Part shown: one piece after another, positions 21,388 through 27,821 of the stretch | Numbering within the stretch: the stretch's first letter is position 1 | How the letters are laid out: each line of letters begins with the position of its first letter | IMG/VR virus record: IMGVR_UViG_3300002835_000416 | Location: 1 to 40,758 of that record | Length of the DNA: 40,758 nucleotides | Reading direction: 5' to 3' (one strand) | Origin: a virus | Program-made: the position numbers and the translations under genes | Notes under the pieces: generated by a model | What the model saw: the letters and a program-made list of their open reading frames with translations, nothing else | Database searches by the model: none | What the model was told of the DNA's origin: nothing

Positions 21388-21557
21388 CAACCAGCCTCCA
21401 CCTGATCTGCCACCTCATCGGTGTATAGGAAAGCCAGAGCCTTCCACACCGAGTCGTGGACGTTGAAATGCTCGCGAAGACGAGTGTATACATCAGAGAA
21501 CCAATGCTCATCCCCACGGTCTTCGGCATACTTTGCAGCCCGCTTCAGATAGTCCAT
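21387..21557 (-). CDS. Small helical hypothetical protein
   Basis: 56 aa from ATG 21557 (RBS AAGGAGACGG). MDYLKRAAKYAEDRGDEHWF, then a DVYTRLREHFNVHDSVWKAL helix. First gene of a coupled pair behind a long structured leader. Confidence 0.55.
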   Translation of the reverse strand: MDYLKRAAKYAEDRGDEHWFSDVYTRLREHFNVHDSVWKALAFLYTDEVADQVEAG

Positions 21558-21574
21558 CACCGTCTCCTTCATTC

Positions 21575-21765
21575 CAACGTTAGTTCTGGGGGCCTCACAG
21601 GTGCACCTGGAGGCCTAACCGACGTTCCCCTAGACAGGATTCTTCCCCATACCAGGGACACTACCTGCATTTCCCACTTCTTAGGCGAGCGTCCTTCTTG
21701 GACGACTAGGGCACCGGCTGTCGCCGGGGTCGGCAGGGCTTTCGCCCGCCCAATCTCATCGTGTT
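21575..21765 (-). ncRNA. Long structured leader between promoter copy 14 and its gene
   Basis: About 190 nt lie between TATACT and the GAATGAAGGAGAC of the 21387-21557 gene, whereas other cassettes have about 30. The insert has self-complementary blocks: GGGCGGGCGAAAGCCCTGCC, CCGGCGACAGCCGG, and GGCCTC-AGGTGCACCT-GAGGCC, plus GCCTAA pairing with TTAGGC. It might be a riboregulator, a small RNA or an inserted element. One frame is open but lacks an ATG near the promoter; an ORF starting MRLGGRKPC is only 17 codons. Confidence 0.45.
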
Positions 21766-21768
21766 CTC

Positions 21769-21797
21769 AGTATAGTGGGCCCTCGACCTATTGTCAA
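21769..21797 (-). promoter_or_regulatory. Promoter cassette copy 14
   Basis: TTGACA (21792-21797), 17 nt, TATACT (21769-21774), upstream of the long leader. Confidence 0.8.
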
Positions 21798-21810
21798 GGG
21801 CCCTTCTACA

Positions 21811-22455
21811 TCACTCGTCAGCCAGCTTCGGCGACTTGTCCGTCTGGATCCGCAGGAAGTCCGGAATCTCCAGCAGGTCATTCGCATCCTTCGGAGGAGT
21901 CACCTCATCCGACACCCGCTTGACCTTCACGGGGCCACGCGGAAGCGCCGCAGCCTTCTTCGTCGGCACCGTAGCAGTCGCAGCCAGCTCGGCCTTGATC
22001 ATGTCGGTGACCGACGGCTTCGGAGTCGCCACAGGCGCCATCTCCGGGTTCTCCGCGACGACCTTCGCGATCCGAGCATTGGACGCAGCGTGCAGATCCT
22101 TCGCCGGCGCCTTCGCCTTCGCCTTCGCAGCAGCCTTCACGACCGCCTTGCGCGTCGCCTTCGCCTTCGGGTTGACCTTGCGGAACAGCGGCCCACCCGT
22201 CTTGGTCTCAGGCTTCCACGACTTGAACTTGTCCACATTGACCAGTCGCAGCGTCTCGGCCTCCTTGGCACGGGCGGTCTTGATCACCGCACCAGCCTTC
22301 ATCAGCTCGATCTCAGCACCCGCCAGATACTTGGCGCGAGCCACATACTTGTGCATATTCCACCACTCGAGACCGGGAAGCTCCGCCTTGAGATCTGCCA
22401 TCGTCATCGCCTTGCCAGACTTCAGAGCCTGGAGTACCATCTCATAGTTACGCAT
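21811..22455 (-). CDS. Ala/Lys-rich DNA-binding-like protein
   Basis: 214 aa from ATG 22455 (RBS AAGGAAAG). The N-terminal 70 residues (MRNYEMVLQALKSGKAMTMA, DLKAELPGLEWWNMHKYVAR) look like a winged helix. The middle (KAKATRKAVVKAAAKAKAKA) is histone H1-like. A second segment, SVTDMIKAELAATATVPTKK, precedes a Pro-rich end. A nucleoid-associated or host-chromatin-mimicking role is plausible but unproven. Confidence 0.55.
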   Translation of the reverse strand: MRNYEMVLQALKSGKAMTMADLKAELPGLEWWNMHKYVARAKYLAGAEIELMKAGAVIKTARAKEAETLRLVNVDKFKSWKPETKTGGPLFRKVNPKAKATRKAVVKAAAKAKAKAPAKDLHAASNARIAKVVAENPEMAPVATPKPSVTDMIKAELAATATVPTKKAAALPRGPVKVKRVSDEVTPPKDANDLLEIPDFLRIQTDKSPKLADE

Positions 22456-22511
22456 CAGTCTTTCCTTTCCATCCAAGCGGCTTTGCCGCGAATCGTTCAG
22501 CGTATGATACC

Positions 22512-22540
22512 ATCTTACTGGGTATCCGACCAATTGTCAA
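22512..22540 (-). promoter_or_regulatory. Promoter cassette copy 15 (weaker -10)
   Basis: TTGACA (22535-22540), 17 nt, TAAGAT (22512-22517). Confidence 0.65.
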
Positions 22541-22549
22541 GGGCCTATT

Positions 22550-22768
22550 TTACCCAGCGTTTTCAAGGCTTTGCCGAGCCCGGATGAAGCGCGGATCACG
22601 CATCAGCTCCTGCAGCACCGCCGGATGCTTTCGCGCGAGACTAGCCAGCCAGGAGGCCATGTAGCCGAATCCATACGCCCTGGTCTCCGCCGGCGACCAT
22701 CCGGTAGGGCCCTCATCATGCACTACCTGGACAAGCGTCGCCATGAGCTGTTCGTGGGTGAGATCCAT
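22550..22768 (-). CDS. Small hypothetical protein
   Basis: 72 aa from ATG 22768 (GGAG, 6 nt). MDLTHEQLMATLVQVVHDEG, then GWSPAETRAYGFGYMASWLA; helical. No family recognised. Confidence 0.55.
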   Translation of the reverse strand: MDLTHEQLMATLVQVVHDEGPTGWSPAETRAYGFGYMASWLASLARKHPAVLQELMRDPRFIRARQSLENAG

Positions 22769-22793
22769 CACCTTCTCCATCGTTTCTGATACC

Positions 22794-22822
22794 AGTCTAC
22801 CCGGCATCCTGGCAATTGTCAA
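22794..22822 (-). promoter_or_regulatory. Promoter cassette copy 16
   Basis: TTGACA (22817-22822), 17 nt, TAGACT (22794-22799). Confidence 0.75.
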
Positions 22823-22852
22823 GGGCCTATTTTACCCAGCAAATGCAAGGGC

Positions 22853-23281
22853 TTACGCCGCCCTTGCACTCGCCACCAGCTTGTACGGCTTGCCCGGCTT
22901 GCCGATCTTGATGTGGATGTACCAGCCGACATTGTTGCCCCAATTGCCATCATTCATCGCATCGCGCAGCTCCATCAGCGCCTTACGGCACTTGCCGGTG
23001 TGCTGCGACTGAAGGTGGTACACACTCTGGGCCAGGTGCAGCGCCGCCGCATCCATGTAGCCATCACGGCGCAGCTGCGTCGCAATCTGATCAAAGCGAT
23101 TCTGAGGCGCCTGCTGCAGCACCGCCACAGCGTCGCCGATGAAGTCCAGTGGCCCCTCGGTGATCGTCAGCGTGATCGAATGGGGCGACGTGCGCAGCGT
23201 ACCCTTCAGCCGGTACTTGGCTAGCGCCGCCTTGATGCCGGGCGCCAGCTCGGCCTTGATCGTCTGGTTCATGAACGCCAT
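22853..23281 (-). CDS. Conserved phage protein (GNWxNNxGWYIHIKIGKP family)
   Basis: 142 aa. KAALAKYRLKGTLRTSPHSI followed by TLTITEGPLDFIG, and near the C-terminus MNDGNWGNNVGWYIHIKIGK. This N-terminal KY..KGTL...HSITLTI and C-terminal NW..N..VGWY motif pair is shared by a phage family of unknown function. RBS GGAGAAC. Confidence 0.65.
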   Translation of the reverse strand: MAFMNQTIKAELAPGIKAALAKYRLKGTLRTSPHSITLTITEGPLDFIGDAVAVLQQAPQNRFDQIATQLRRDGYMDAAALHLAQSVYHLQSQHTGKCRKALMELRDAMNDGNWGNNVGWYIHIKIGKPGKPYKLVASARAA

Positions 23282-23312
23282 GTCTGTTCTCCGTGTTTCC
23301 GACTATGATCCC

Positions 23313-23341
23313 AGTCTATACGGTGTCCTGGCTATTGTCAA
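23313..23341 (-). promoter_or_regulatory. Promoter cassette copy 17
   Basis: TTGACA (23336-23341), 17 nt, TAGACT (23313-23318), the most upstream copy of the 15-23 kb block. Confidence 0.75.
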
Positions 23342-23487
23342 GGGCGCTTCTGAAACCCTTGTGAATGACCGGTTCCTGGCGCTTTCCATGGTCTCAGAGT
23401 CTTCCCAATCTTTCCTGGAAACGCTACTTTGTGCATCGACATATGCGGAATTCTTTATATGCTCTGAACAGGCCTATTTGGTCGATA

Positions 23488-23673
23488 CTAGGTCTTTATG
23501 TCTATCTGGAATATAGCCATGAATCCAGACTTGACGCAGACTTGATCCCAGACTTTATAATAGACTTCATCCAAGACTTGACCATAGACTTGACCATCAT
23601 GGACTTGATCATTGACTTGATCATAGGCTTTATCTCTGACTTGAAGATAGACTTGGTCTTTGACTGATTTCAT
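23488..23673 (-). CDS. Tetrapeptide-repeat protein, last of array 1
   Basis: 61 aa. After eleven or so QV tetrads it reads DGQV (an in-frame extra residue) and ends with a unique tail CVKSGFMAIFQIDIKT instead of the DKARTxP end, because the array stops here. About 145 nt downstream (23342-23487) hold no gene. Confidence 0.6.
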   Translation of the reverse strand: MKSVKDQVYLQVRDKAYDQVNDQVHDGQVYGQVLDEVYYKVWDQVCVKSGFMAIFQIDIKT

Positions 23674-23843
23674 TGTTTGGTTCTCAATACTTGATACAAG
23701 ACTTGACTCTCGACTTGACTCTCGACTTGATCCCAGACTTGATTCCAGGCTTGATTCCAGACTTGATCCCAGACTTGATGTCTGACTTGATGTCTGACTT
23801 GACCATAGACTTGATTTCTGACTTGGTTTATGACTGATTTCAT
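23670..23843 (-). CDS. Tetrapeptide-repeat protein
   Basis: 57 aa, MKSVINQVRNQVYGQVRHQV opening, two ESQV tetrads near the end and terminus VLRTKQ. ATGA overlap at both ends. Confidence 0.65.
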   Translation of the reverse strand: MKSVINQVRNQVYGQVRHQVRHQVWDQVWNQAWNQVWDQVESQVESQVLYQVLRTKQ

Positions 23844-24022
23844 GGTTCGGTTCTCGCTTTATGCCTGACTTTATCCAAGACTTGTCCTCTGACTTGATCC
23901 CAGACTTGACGATAGACTTGATCTCTGACTTGATCTTGGACTTGAATCCAGACTTGATCATAGACTTGATCTTGGACTTGAATCCAGACTTGATCCCAGA
24001 CTTGACGCCTGACTGGTTTCAT
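23840..24022 (-). CDS. Tetrapeptide-repeat protein
   Basis: 60 aa, MKPV start, uninterrupted tetrads including two WIQVQDQV doublets, ending HKARTEP. Confidence 0.65.
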   Translation of the reverse strand: MKPVRRQVWDQVWIQVQDQVYDQVWIQVQDQVRDQVYRQVWDQVRGQVLDKVRHKARTEP

Positions 24023-24080
24023 TGTTTGGTTCTCGCTTTATTCAAGACGTTACGCATGACTTCCTGCCAGCTGCCAGACT

Positions 24081-24221
24081 TTATACGAGTCTGGCGCGCC
24101 AGACTTGATCGCCGACTTGATCCCAGACTTGCTCCGTAACTTGATGCAAGACTTGATGTCTAACTTGATCCAAGACTTGACGCCTGACTTGATCTCGGAC
24201 TTGGATTATGACTGATTTCAT
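24081..24221 (-). pseudogene. Truncated tetrapeptide-repeat member
   Basis: 46 aa. Tetrads run to GDQVWRARLV and a TAA stops the frame early. The following 58 nt to the next unit are diverged (they include CTGGCAGCTGGCAGGAAG) and no longer connect by an ATGA join. Confidence 0.6.
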
Positions 24222-24400
24222 GGATTGGTTCTCAATTTGGACAAGACTTGACGCCCAACTTGAATCCAGACTTGAGACCTGACTTGATTCCGGACTTGAT
24301 CATTGACTTGACCATAGGCTTTATCTCTGACTTGATTCCAAACTTGATCATGGGCTTGAAAATAGCCTTGATCTCTGACTTGGTTTTTGACGGATTTCAT
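24218..24400 (-). CDS. Tetrapeptide-repeat protein
   Basis: 60 aa; contains degenerate tetrads DQGY, FQAH and DKAY among the QV units, ending SKLRTNP. Confidence 0.65.
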   Translation of the reverse strand: MKSVKNQVRDQGYFQAHDQVWNQVRDKAYGQVNDQVRNQVRSQVWIQVGRQVLSKLRTNP

Positions 24401-24579
24401 GATTTGGATCTCGCTTTATCCAAGACTTTACGCGAGACTTGAACATAGACTTGACGATAGACTTGAACCACGACTTGATCCCAGACTGGTTCCTCAACTT
24501 GGTCCAAGACTTTACGCCTGACTTGACCATAGGCTTTATCTCTGACTTTATTCCTGACTTGATTTATGACTGATTTCAT
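24397..24579 (-). CDS. Tetrapeptide-repeat protein
   Basis: 60 aa with several Lys-for-Gln tetrads (RNKV, RRKV, SRKV) and EEPV; ends DKARSKS. Confidence 0.65.
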   Translation of the reverse strand: MKSVINQVRNKVRDKAYGQVRRKVLDQVEEPVWDQVVVQVYRQVYVQVSRKVLDKARSKS

Positions 24580-24721
24580 GGATTGGTTCTCGCTTTATGC
24601 CAGACTTGACGCGGACTTGATCACAGACTTTATAATAGACTTCATCAAAGACTTGACAATAGACTTGATCTCGGACTTGATCATAGACTTGATCTCGGAC
24701 TTGGATTATGACTGATTTCAT
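24548..24721 (-). pseudogene. Frameshifted tetrapeptide-repeat member
   Basis: 57 aa as read, but after CDQVR the frame switches to VKSGIKREPIHEISHKSSQE and overruns into the next gene by 32 nt. A single missing base within GTCCGCGTCAAGTC accounts for it; restoring one base recovers an HKARTNP-type end with the usual ATGA join at 24576-24579. Confidence 0.65.
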
Positions 24722-24924
24722 GGATTGATTCCCAATTTGGACAAGACTTTACGCCCAACTTGATGCCAGACTTGAGACTTGACTTGATCTTGGACTTGAA
24801 TCCAGACTTGACCATAGACTTGATCTTGGACTTGATGTCTGGCTTGATTCCGGACTTGATCATTGACTTGATCCCAGACTTTATCCCTGACTTGATCTCT
24901 GACTTGTTTTCTGACGGATTTCAT
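24718..24924 (-). CDS. Tetrapeptide-repeat protein
   Basis: 68 aa, one of the longest; tetrads include RNQARHQVQDQV and KSQV; ends SKLGINP. Confidence 0.65.
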   Translation of the reverse strand: MKSVRKQVRDQVRDKVWDQVNDQVRNQARHQVQDQVYGQVWIQVQDQVKSQVWHQVGRKVLSKLGINP

Positions 24925-25103
24925 GGTTCGGTTCTCGTTTTATCCCAGACTTTATCCCAGACTTGATCCTCGACTTGATCAGAGACTTGATTCCGAACTT
25001 GATTCCAGATTTGACGATTGACTTGAAGCTGAACTTGATCCCTGACTTGATCTGTAAATTGATCCGTGACTTTATACCAGACTTTGTTTCTGACTGGTTT
25101 CAT
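24921..25103 (-). CDS. Tetrapeptide-repeat protein
   Basis: 60 aa, MKPV start; Phe and Ile replace Val in TDQF and RQIW; ends DKTRTEP. Confidence 0.65.
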   Translation of the reverse strand: MKPVRNKVWYKVTDQFTDQVRDQVQLQVNRQIWNQVRNQVSDQVEDQVWDKVWDKTRTEP

Positions 25104-25282
25104 TGTTTGTACCTGACTTTATGCAAGACTTGAATCCAGACTTGACCATAGACTTGATCTTGGACTTGATCCAAGACTTGACCATAGACTTGATCCCAGA
25201 CTTGATTCAAGACTTGATCATCGACTTTATCGCAGACTTGATCCAAGACTTGATCCAAGACTTGACGCCTGACTGATTTCAT
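25100..25282 (-). CDS. Tetrapeptide-repeat protein
   Basis: 60 aa; carries a DQVCDKVDDQV stretch, the only Cys-containing tetrad in this member; ends VRYKQ. Confidence 0.65.
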   Translation of the reverse strand: MKSVRRQVLDQVLDQVCDKVDDQVLNQVWDQVYGQVLDQVQDQVYGQVWIQVLHKVRYKQ

Positions 25283-25473
25283 TGTTTGGCTCTCGCTTTA
25301 TGCCTGACTTTATGCAAGACTTGATCTCTGACTTGACCATAGACTTGATCCCAGACTTGACGCCAGACTTGATTCCAGACTTGATCATTGACTTGATTTC
25401 TGACTTGTTCTCTGACTTGACCATAGACTTGATCCCAGACTTGAACTCTGACTTGATTTCTGATTGATTTCAT
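25279..25473 (-). CDS. Tetrapeptide-repeat protein
   Basis: 64 aa from the family-type ATG 25473 (MKSIRNQV). A GTG four codons upstream overlaps the previous stop but is a by-product of that gene's nonsense change. Ends HKARAKQ. Confidence 0.65.
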   Translation of the reverse strand: MKSIRNQVRVQVWDQVYGQVREQVRNQVNDQVWNQVWRQVWDQVYGQVRDQVLHKVRHKARAKQ

Positions 25474-25481
25474 GGATTGAT

Positions 25482-25664
25482 TCACAATTTGGACAAGACT
25501 TGAACATAGACTTGATACCAGACTTGATGCCTGACTTGATTCCAGACTTGATTCAAGACTTGTTCTCTGACTTGATCATAGATTTGAAATCTGACTTGAT
25601 CCTCGACTTGACGCCAGACTTGGCGGTCGACTTGATTTCTGACTTGATTTATGACGGATTTCAT
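25482..25664 (-). CDS. Tetrapeptide-repeat protein, shortened end
   Basis: 60 aa. Ends VLSKL because GGA became TGA relative to the SKLGINP end of its homologue at 24718-24924; it therefore stops 9 nt before the next ATG, without the ATGA join. Confidence 0.6.
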   Translation of the reverse strand: MKSVINQVRNQVDRQVWRQVEDQVRFQIYDQVREQVLNQVWNQVRHQVWYQVYVQVLSKL

Positions 25665-25684
25665 GGTTTGGTACTCGCTTTGGA

Positions 25685-25867
25685 TCAGCCTTCACCCCTG
25701 ACTTGAATCTCGACTTTACGCCAGACTTGATCATTGACTTGATCCCAGACTTTATCCCAGACTTGAACCCTGACTGAAACCAAGACTTTATGTCCGACTG
25801 GACCATAGAATTGACGCCAGACTTGATTTACGACTTGATCTTTGACTTGATCTTTGACTGATTTCAT
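25685..25867 (-). CDS. Diverged tetrapeptide-repeat protein
   Basis: 60 aa; the middle (RQFYGPVGHKVLVSVRVQV) departs from Q-V and the end is VRGEG. The frame leaves the canonical join, so a 20-nt gap separates it from the next ORF. Confidence 0.55.
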   Translation of the reverse strand: MKSVKDQVKDQVVNQVWRQFYGPVGHKVLVSVRVQVWDKVWDQVNDQVWRKVEIQVRGEG

Positions 25868-26046
25868 GATTCGGTTTTCGCTTTATCCAAGATTTTATCT
25901 CTGAGTTGATTCCAGACTTGATTTTGGACCTGATTCTGGACTTGATGCCAGACTTGACGCATGATTTGATAATGGACTTGATCCCAGAATTGATGTTCGA
26001 CTTTATTCACGACTGTTCCCGTGACTTGACGCCTGACTGATTTCAT
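25864..26046 (-). CDS. Diverged tetrapeptide-repeat protein
   Basis: 60 aa; opens [20 protein letters not shown], with aliphatic residues still every fourth position, then regular tetrads; ends DKAKTES. Confidence 0.6.
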   Translation of the reverse strand: MKSVRRQVTGTVVNKVEHQFWDQVHYQIMRQVWHQVQNQVQNQVWNQLRDKILDKAKTES

Positions 26047-26120
26047 TGTTTGGTTCTCAATACTTGATCCAAGACTTGATCCCAGACTTGACGATAGACT
26101 TGACTTTTGACTGATTTCAT
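26043..26120 (-). CDS. Very short tetrapeptide-repeat protein
   Basis: 25 aa ([20 protein letters not shown], ending LRTKQ), with ATGA joins on both sides. It looks like an in-frame deletion of most tetrads; its ends are intact. Confidence 0.6.
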   Translation of the reverse strand: MKSVKSQVYRQVWDQVLDQVLRTKQ

Positions 26121-26299
26121 GGTTCTTCTCTCGCTTTGGACAAGACTTTGTAGCCGACTCGACTCCAGACTTGATTCCGGACTTGAGACCTGACTTGATC
26201 TTGGACTTGAATCCAGACTTGAGACCTGACTTGATCTTGGACTTGACGCCAGACTTGATTCCCGACTTGATCTCTGATTTGATTTACGACTGATTTCAT
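26117..26299 (-). CDS. Tetrapeptide-repeat protein
   Basis: 60 aa with a duplicated QDQVRSQV block; ends LSKAREEP. Confidence 0.65.
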   Translation of the reverse strand: MKSVVNQIRDQVGNQVWRQVQDQVRSQVWIQVQDQVRSQVRNQVWSRVGYKVLSKAREEP

Positions 26300-26481
26300 G
26301 ATTTGGTTCTCGCTTTGTCCAAGACTTGATCGCAGACTTGACGCAAGACTTGTTTTTCGATTTGATCCAAGGCTTGATACTGGACTTGATTATAAACTTG
26401 GATATCAACTTGTTTCAGGACTTCGCCTATGACTCGACGCATGACTTGATTAATTGTGATCTGAAATTTGGTGGATTTCAT
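26296..26481 (-). CDS. Diverged tetrapeptide-repeat protein
   Basis: 61 aa, opens MKSTKFQITINQVMRRVIGE; spacing slips by one residue near the start and tetrads become regular later; ends DKARTKS. Confidence 0.6.
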   Translation of the reverse strand: MKSTKFQITINQVMRRVIGEVLKQVDIQVYNQVQYQALDQIEKQVLRQVCDQVLDKARTKS

Positions 26482-26659
26482 GATTCGGCACTCGCTTTAG
26501 ACAGACTTTATTCCTAACTTGATTCTCAGCTTGATCCCAGACTTGATCCTCGACTTGACGCCTGACTTGATTCCAGACTTGTTTCTCGACTTGATCATAG
26601 ATTTGAAATCTGACTTGATCCTCGACTTGACGCCAGACTTGTTTCTCGACTGATTTCAT
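26450..26659 (-). CDS. Tetrapeptide-repeat protein with shifted C-terminus
   Basis: 69 aa. Regular tetrads up to NQVRNKV, then CLKRVPNHEIHQISDHN: the frame has moved off the canonical KAR(T) end and overlaps the next gene by 32 nt instead of 4. Confidence 0.55.
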   Translation of the reverse strand: MKSVEKQVWRQVEDQVRFQIYDQVEKQVWNQVRRQVEDQVWDQAENQVRNKVCLKRVPNHEIHQISDHN

Positions 26660-26697
26660 GGTTTGGTTCCATCGGTAAGTGCATCTAGAATCTGACC

Positions 26698-26838
26698 CTA
26701 GACTCTGCCACAAGCCGGATCAGTATCAAAGATCACATGATATGATAAAGTAAAATCATCAGAAGCCACTTGACTTACGACTTCTTTGAGGACACAGTCT
26801 CTGACCCAATATGCAATTTCATCTTTGACAGGATTCAT
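26698..26838 (-). CDS. Array-leading member without perfect repeats
   Basis: 46 aa, MNPVKDEIAYWVRDCVLKEV then VSQV. Val/Ile still falls every fourth residue although the DNA shows no 12-nt repeat; C-terminus unrelated. ATGA join to its upstream neighbour. Confidence 0.55.
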   Translation of the reverse strand: MNPVKDEIAYWVRDCVLKEVVSQVASDDFTLSYHVIFDTDPACGRV

Positions 26839-27020
26839 GATCTGTATACGTCTATATTTCGTAGTGCTGTCAATACTGTTCCCATGGGGTTTTGGTCCCA
26901 GACTGGGTCTGATATTTTCCCCCAAATCTCATGATGCACCGCAACGTTGGTTTCTTTTACGACCTGTCTTTCGATTAAAAACTTGGTGTGATTTTGAATT
27001 TCATCCGCGACTGGTTTCAT
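26835..27020 (-). CDS. Array-leading member without perfect repeats
   Basis: 61 aa, MKPVADEIQNHTKFLIERQV opening; partial period-4 pattern (EIWGKISDPV) in the middle. ATGA joins on both sides. Confidence 0.55.
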   Translation of the reverse strand: MKPVADEIQNHTKFLIERQVVKETNVAVHHEIWGKISDPVWDQNPMGTVLTALRNIDVYRS

Positions 27021-27205
27021 AGCTTCATCGAATCCATCTTATCAAAGATCTTGTTTCTAACTTGCGAAGCGTGTTGTTCCCATACTGGCAAATTGATTTT
27101 TCTCCAGGTTAAATTCCAGATTTTGGGACTAACTTGCTTTTGAATTTGCCGCGAAACGTCATAGGAGGGATGATCAAAAATCTTCGCAAGGACTGTGTTA
27201 TTCAT
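27017..27205 (-). CDS. First member of array 1, degenerate repeat
   Basis: 62 aa, MNNTVLAKIFDHPSYDVSRQ then IQKQVSPKIWNL; period-4 aliphatics and Trp are still recognisable. Joined by ATGA to the 27202-27414 gene upstream. Confidence 0.55.
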   Translation of the reverse strand: MNNTVLAKIFDHPSYDVSRQIQKQVSPKIWNLTWRKINLPVWEQHASQVRNKIFDKMDSMKL

Positions 27206-27414
27206 CCAAAGGCATATTCCTCGACAGACAAGATATTGTCCGCTGACAGATCAGCCATGCCCATTGCAGTAGCAAATTTCTCGGTGAATTGATCGCAAGC
27301 ACCATCGATGCTTGTGGCATAAATGGTAATCTGCACCGACCAAGAATTGTCGCCAACATTGAAAATATACTTGTTCATTGTTTTCCTATTCATTTTTGGA
27401 TAATTGCTTGTCAT
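27202..27414 (-). CDS. Hypothetical protein upstream of array 1
   Basis: 70 aa from ATG 27414 (AAAGGA Shine-Dalgarno, ATGA overlap with the gene before). ATG 27378 (MNKYIFNVGDNSWSVQITIY) with AGGAAAAC is an alternative start. The protein is not repetitive. It heads the coupled series leading into array 1. Confidence 0.55.
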   Translation of the reverse strand: MTSNYPKMNRKTMNKYIFNVGDNSWSVQITIYATSIDGACDQFTEKFATAMGMADLSADNILSVEEYAFG

Positions 27415-27794
27415 GATGTGGTATCCTTTAGGGCTCCGCGAGCCTTTTCTCCGCGATCAATCGTAGCTCTAGAGTTTCCGTCATGACCACACATGAAGAC
27501 CGATGCAGACTTCCATGTGTGAATGTCCGCGTAAAACCGAACTACCTCTTCCAACACCACAACGCGGTCGCGGAGGCGCTCATTTTCGTCGCGTTCGGCG
27601 CGCAGTTCCGCCAATTCAAAAGCTACTTCAGAGCGGGCTTTCCAAACATTATCTACCCCCATATCCTCCATCCTCTTGTGTATGTATCGGAGGCGCTTGA
27701 TCTCCTCCGCCATCCTCATCTCCGCGCCAGTCGGTCCTGCGTTCTCGCTGTCGCGCAGAACATCGACCCCGAATTCATAGTAAATGTCGCTCAT
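27411..27794 (-). CDS. Hypothetical protein with coiled coil
   Basis: 127 aa. A helical region about residues 48-90 (RSEVAFELAELRAERDENER) has leucine heptads. GC-richer than the array next to it. A short paralogous leucine-rich piece is encoded at 28968-29045. Confidence 0.55.
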   Translation of the reverse strand: MSDIYYEFGVDVLRDSENAGPTGAEMRMAEEIKRLRYIHKRMEDMGVDNVWKARSEVAFELAELRAERDENERLRDRVVVLEEVVRFYADIHTWKSASVFMCGHDGNSRATIDRGEKARGALKDTTS

Positions 27795-27821
27795 GGCTTG
27801 GCCTCCTTCGGCGCGCGACCG

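Larger units (their letters stand above)
23488..26659 (-). repeat. Tetrapeptide-repeat gene array 1
   Basis: Eighteen short ORFs of 25-69 aa in tandem, each beginning with ATGAAATC (or a close variant) and built from a 12-nt unit NNN NNT CAA GTC, encoding x-[DN]-Q-V. Most stops overlap the next ATG as ATGA. The join segment AAAGCGAGAACC just before each ATG is also conserved. Periodicity makes other frames and the + strand open too. Confidence 0.9.

Noticed and set aside
21775-22587. 270-codon + strand ORF opposite the Ala/Lys-rich protein
   Set aside because: Arg/Leu/His-rich antisense frame without an RBS; the - strand gene has start, RBS and promoter.
23342-23487. Gene or RNA in the gap downstream of array 1
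   Set aside because: No ORF with a start signal, no hairpin with a T-run and no repeat could be seen by eye.
23525-23556. Promoter-like TTGACG...TATAAT on the + strand within array 1
   Set aside because: The spacer is 19 nt and the TTGAC core is part of the coding repeat, so such matches are expected by chance; no + strand gene follows.
23488-26408. Third-frame - strand ORFs reading IKSGIKS or SSLGSSL repeats
   Set aside because: They arise from shifted reading of the same repeat, start at arbitrary internal ATGs and overlap two or more well-formed units.
23488-26659. Long + strand frames in the repeat arrays reading as PDLIPDLI-type repeats
   Set aside because: The 12-nt period keeps all frames open. 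The + strand ORFs lack Shine-Dalgarno sites, begin at irregular points and cross the conserved unit boundaries, whereas the - strand ORFs respect them.
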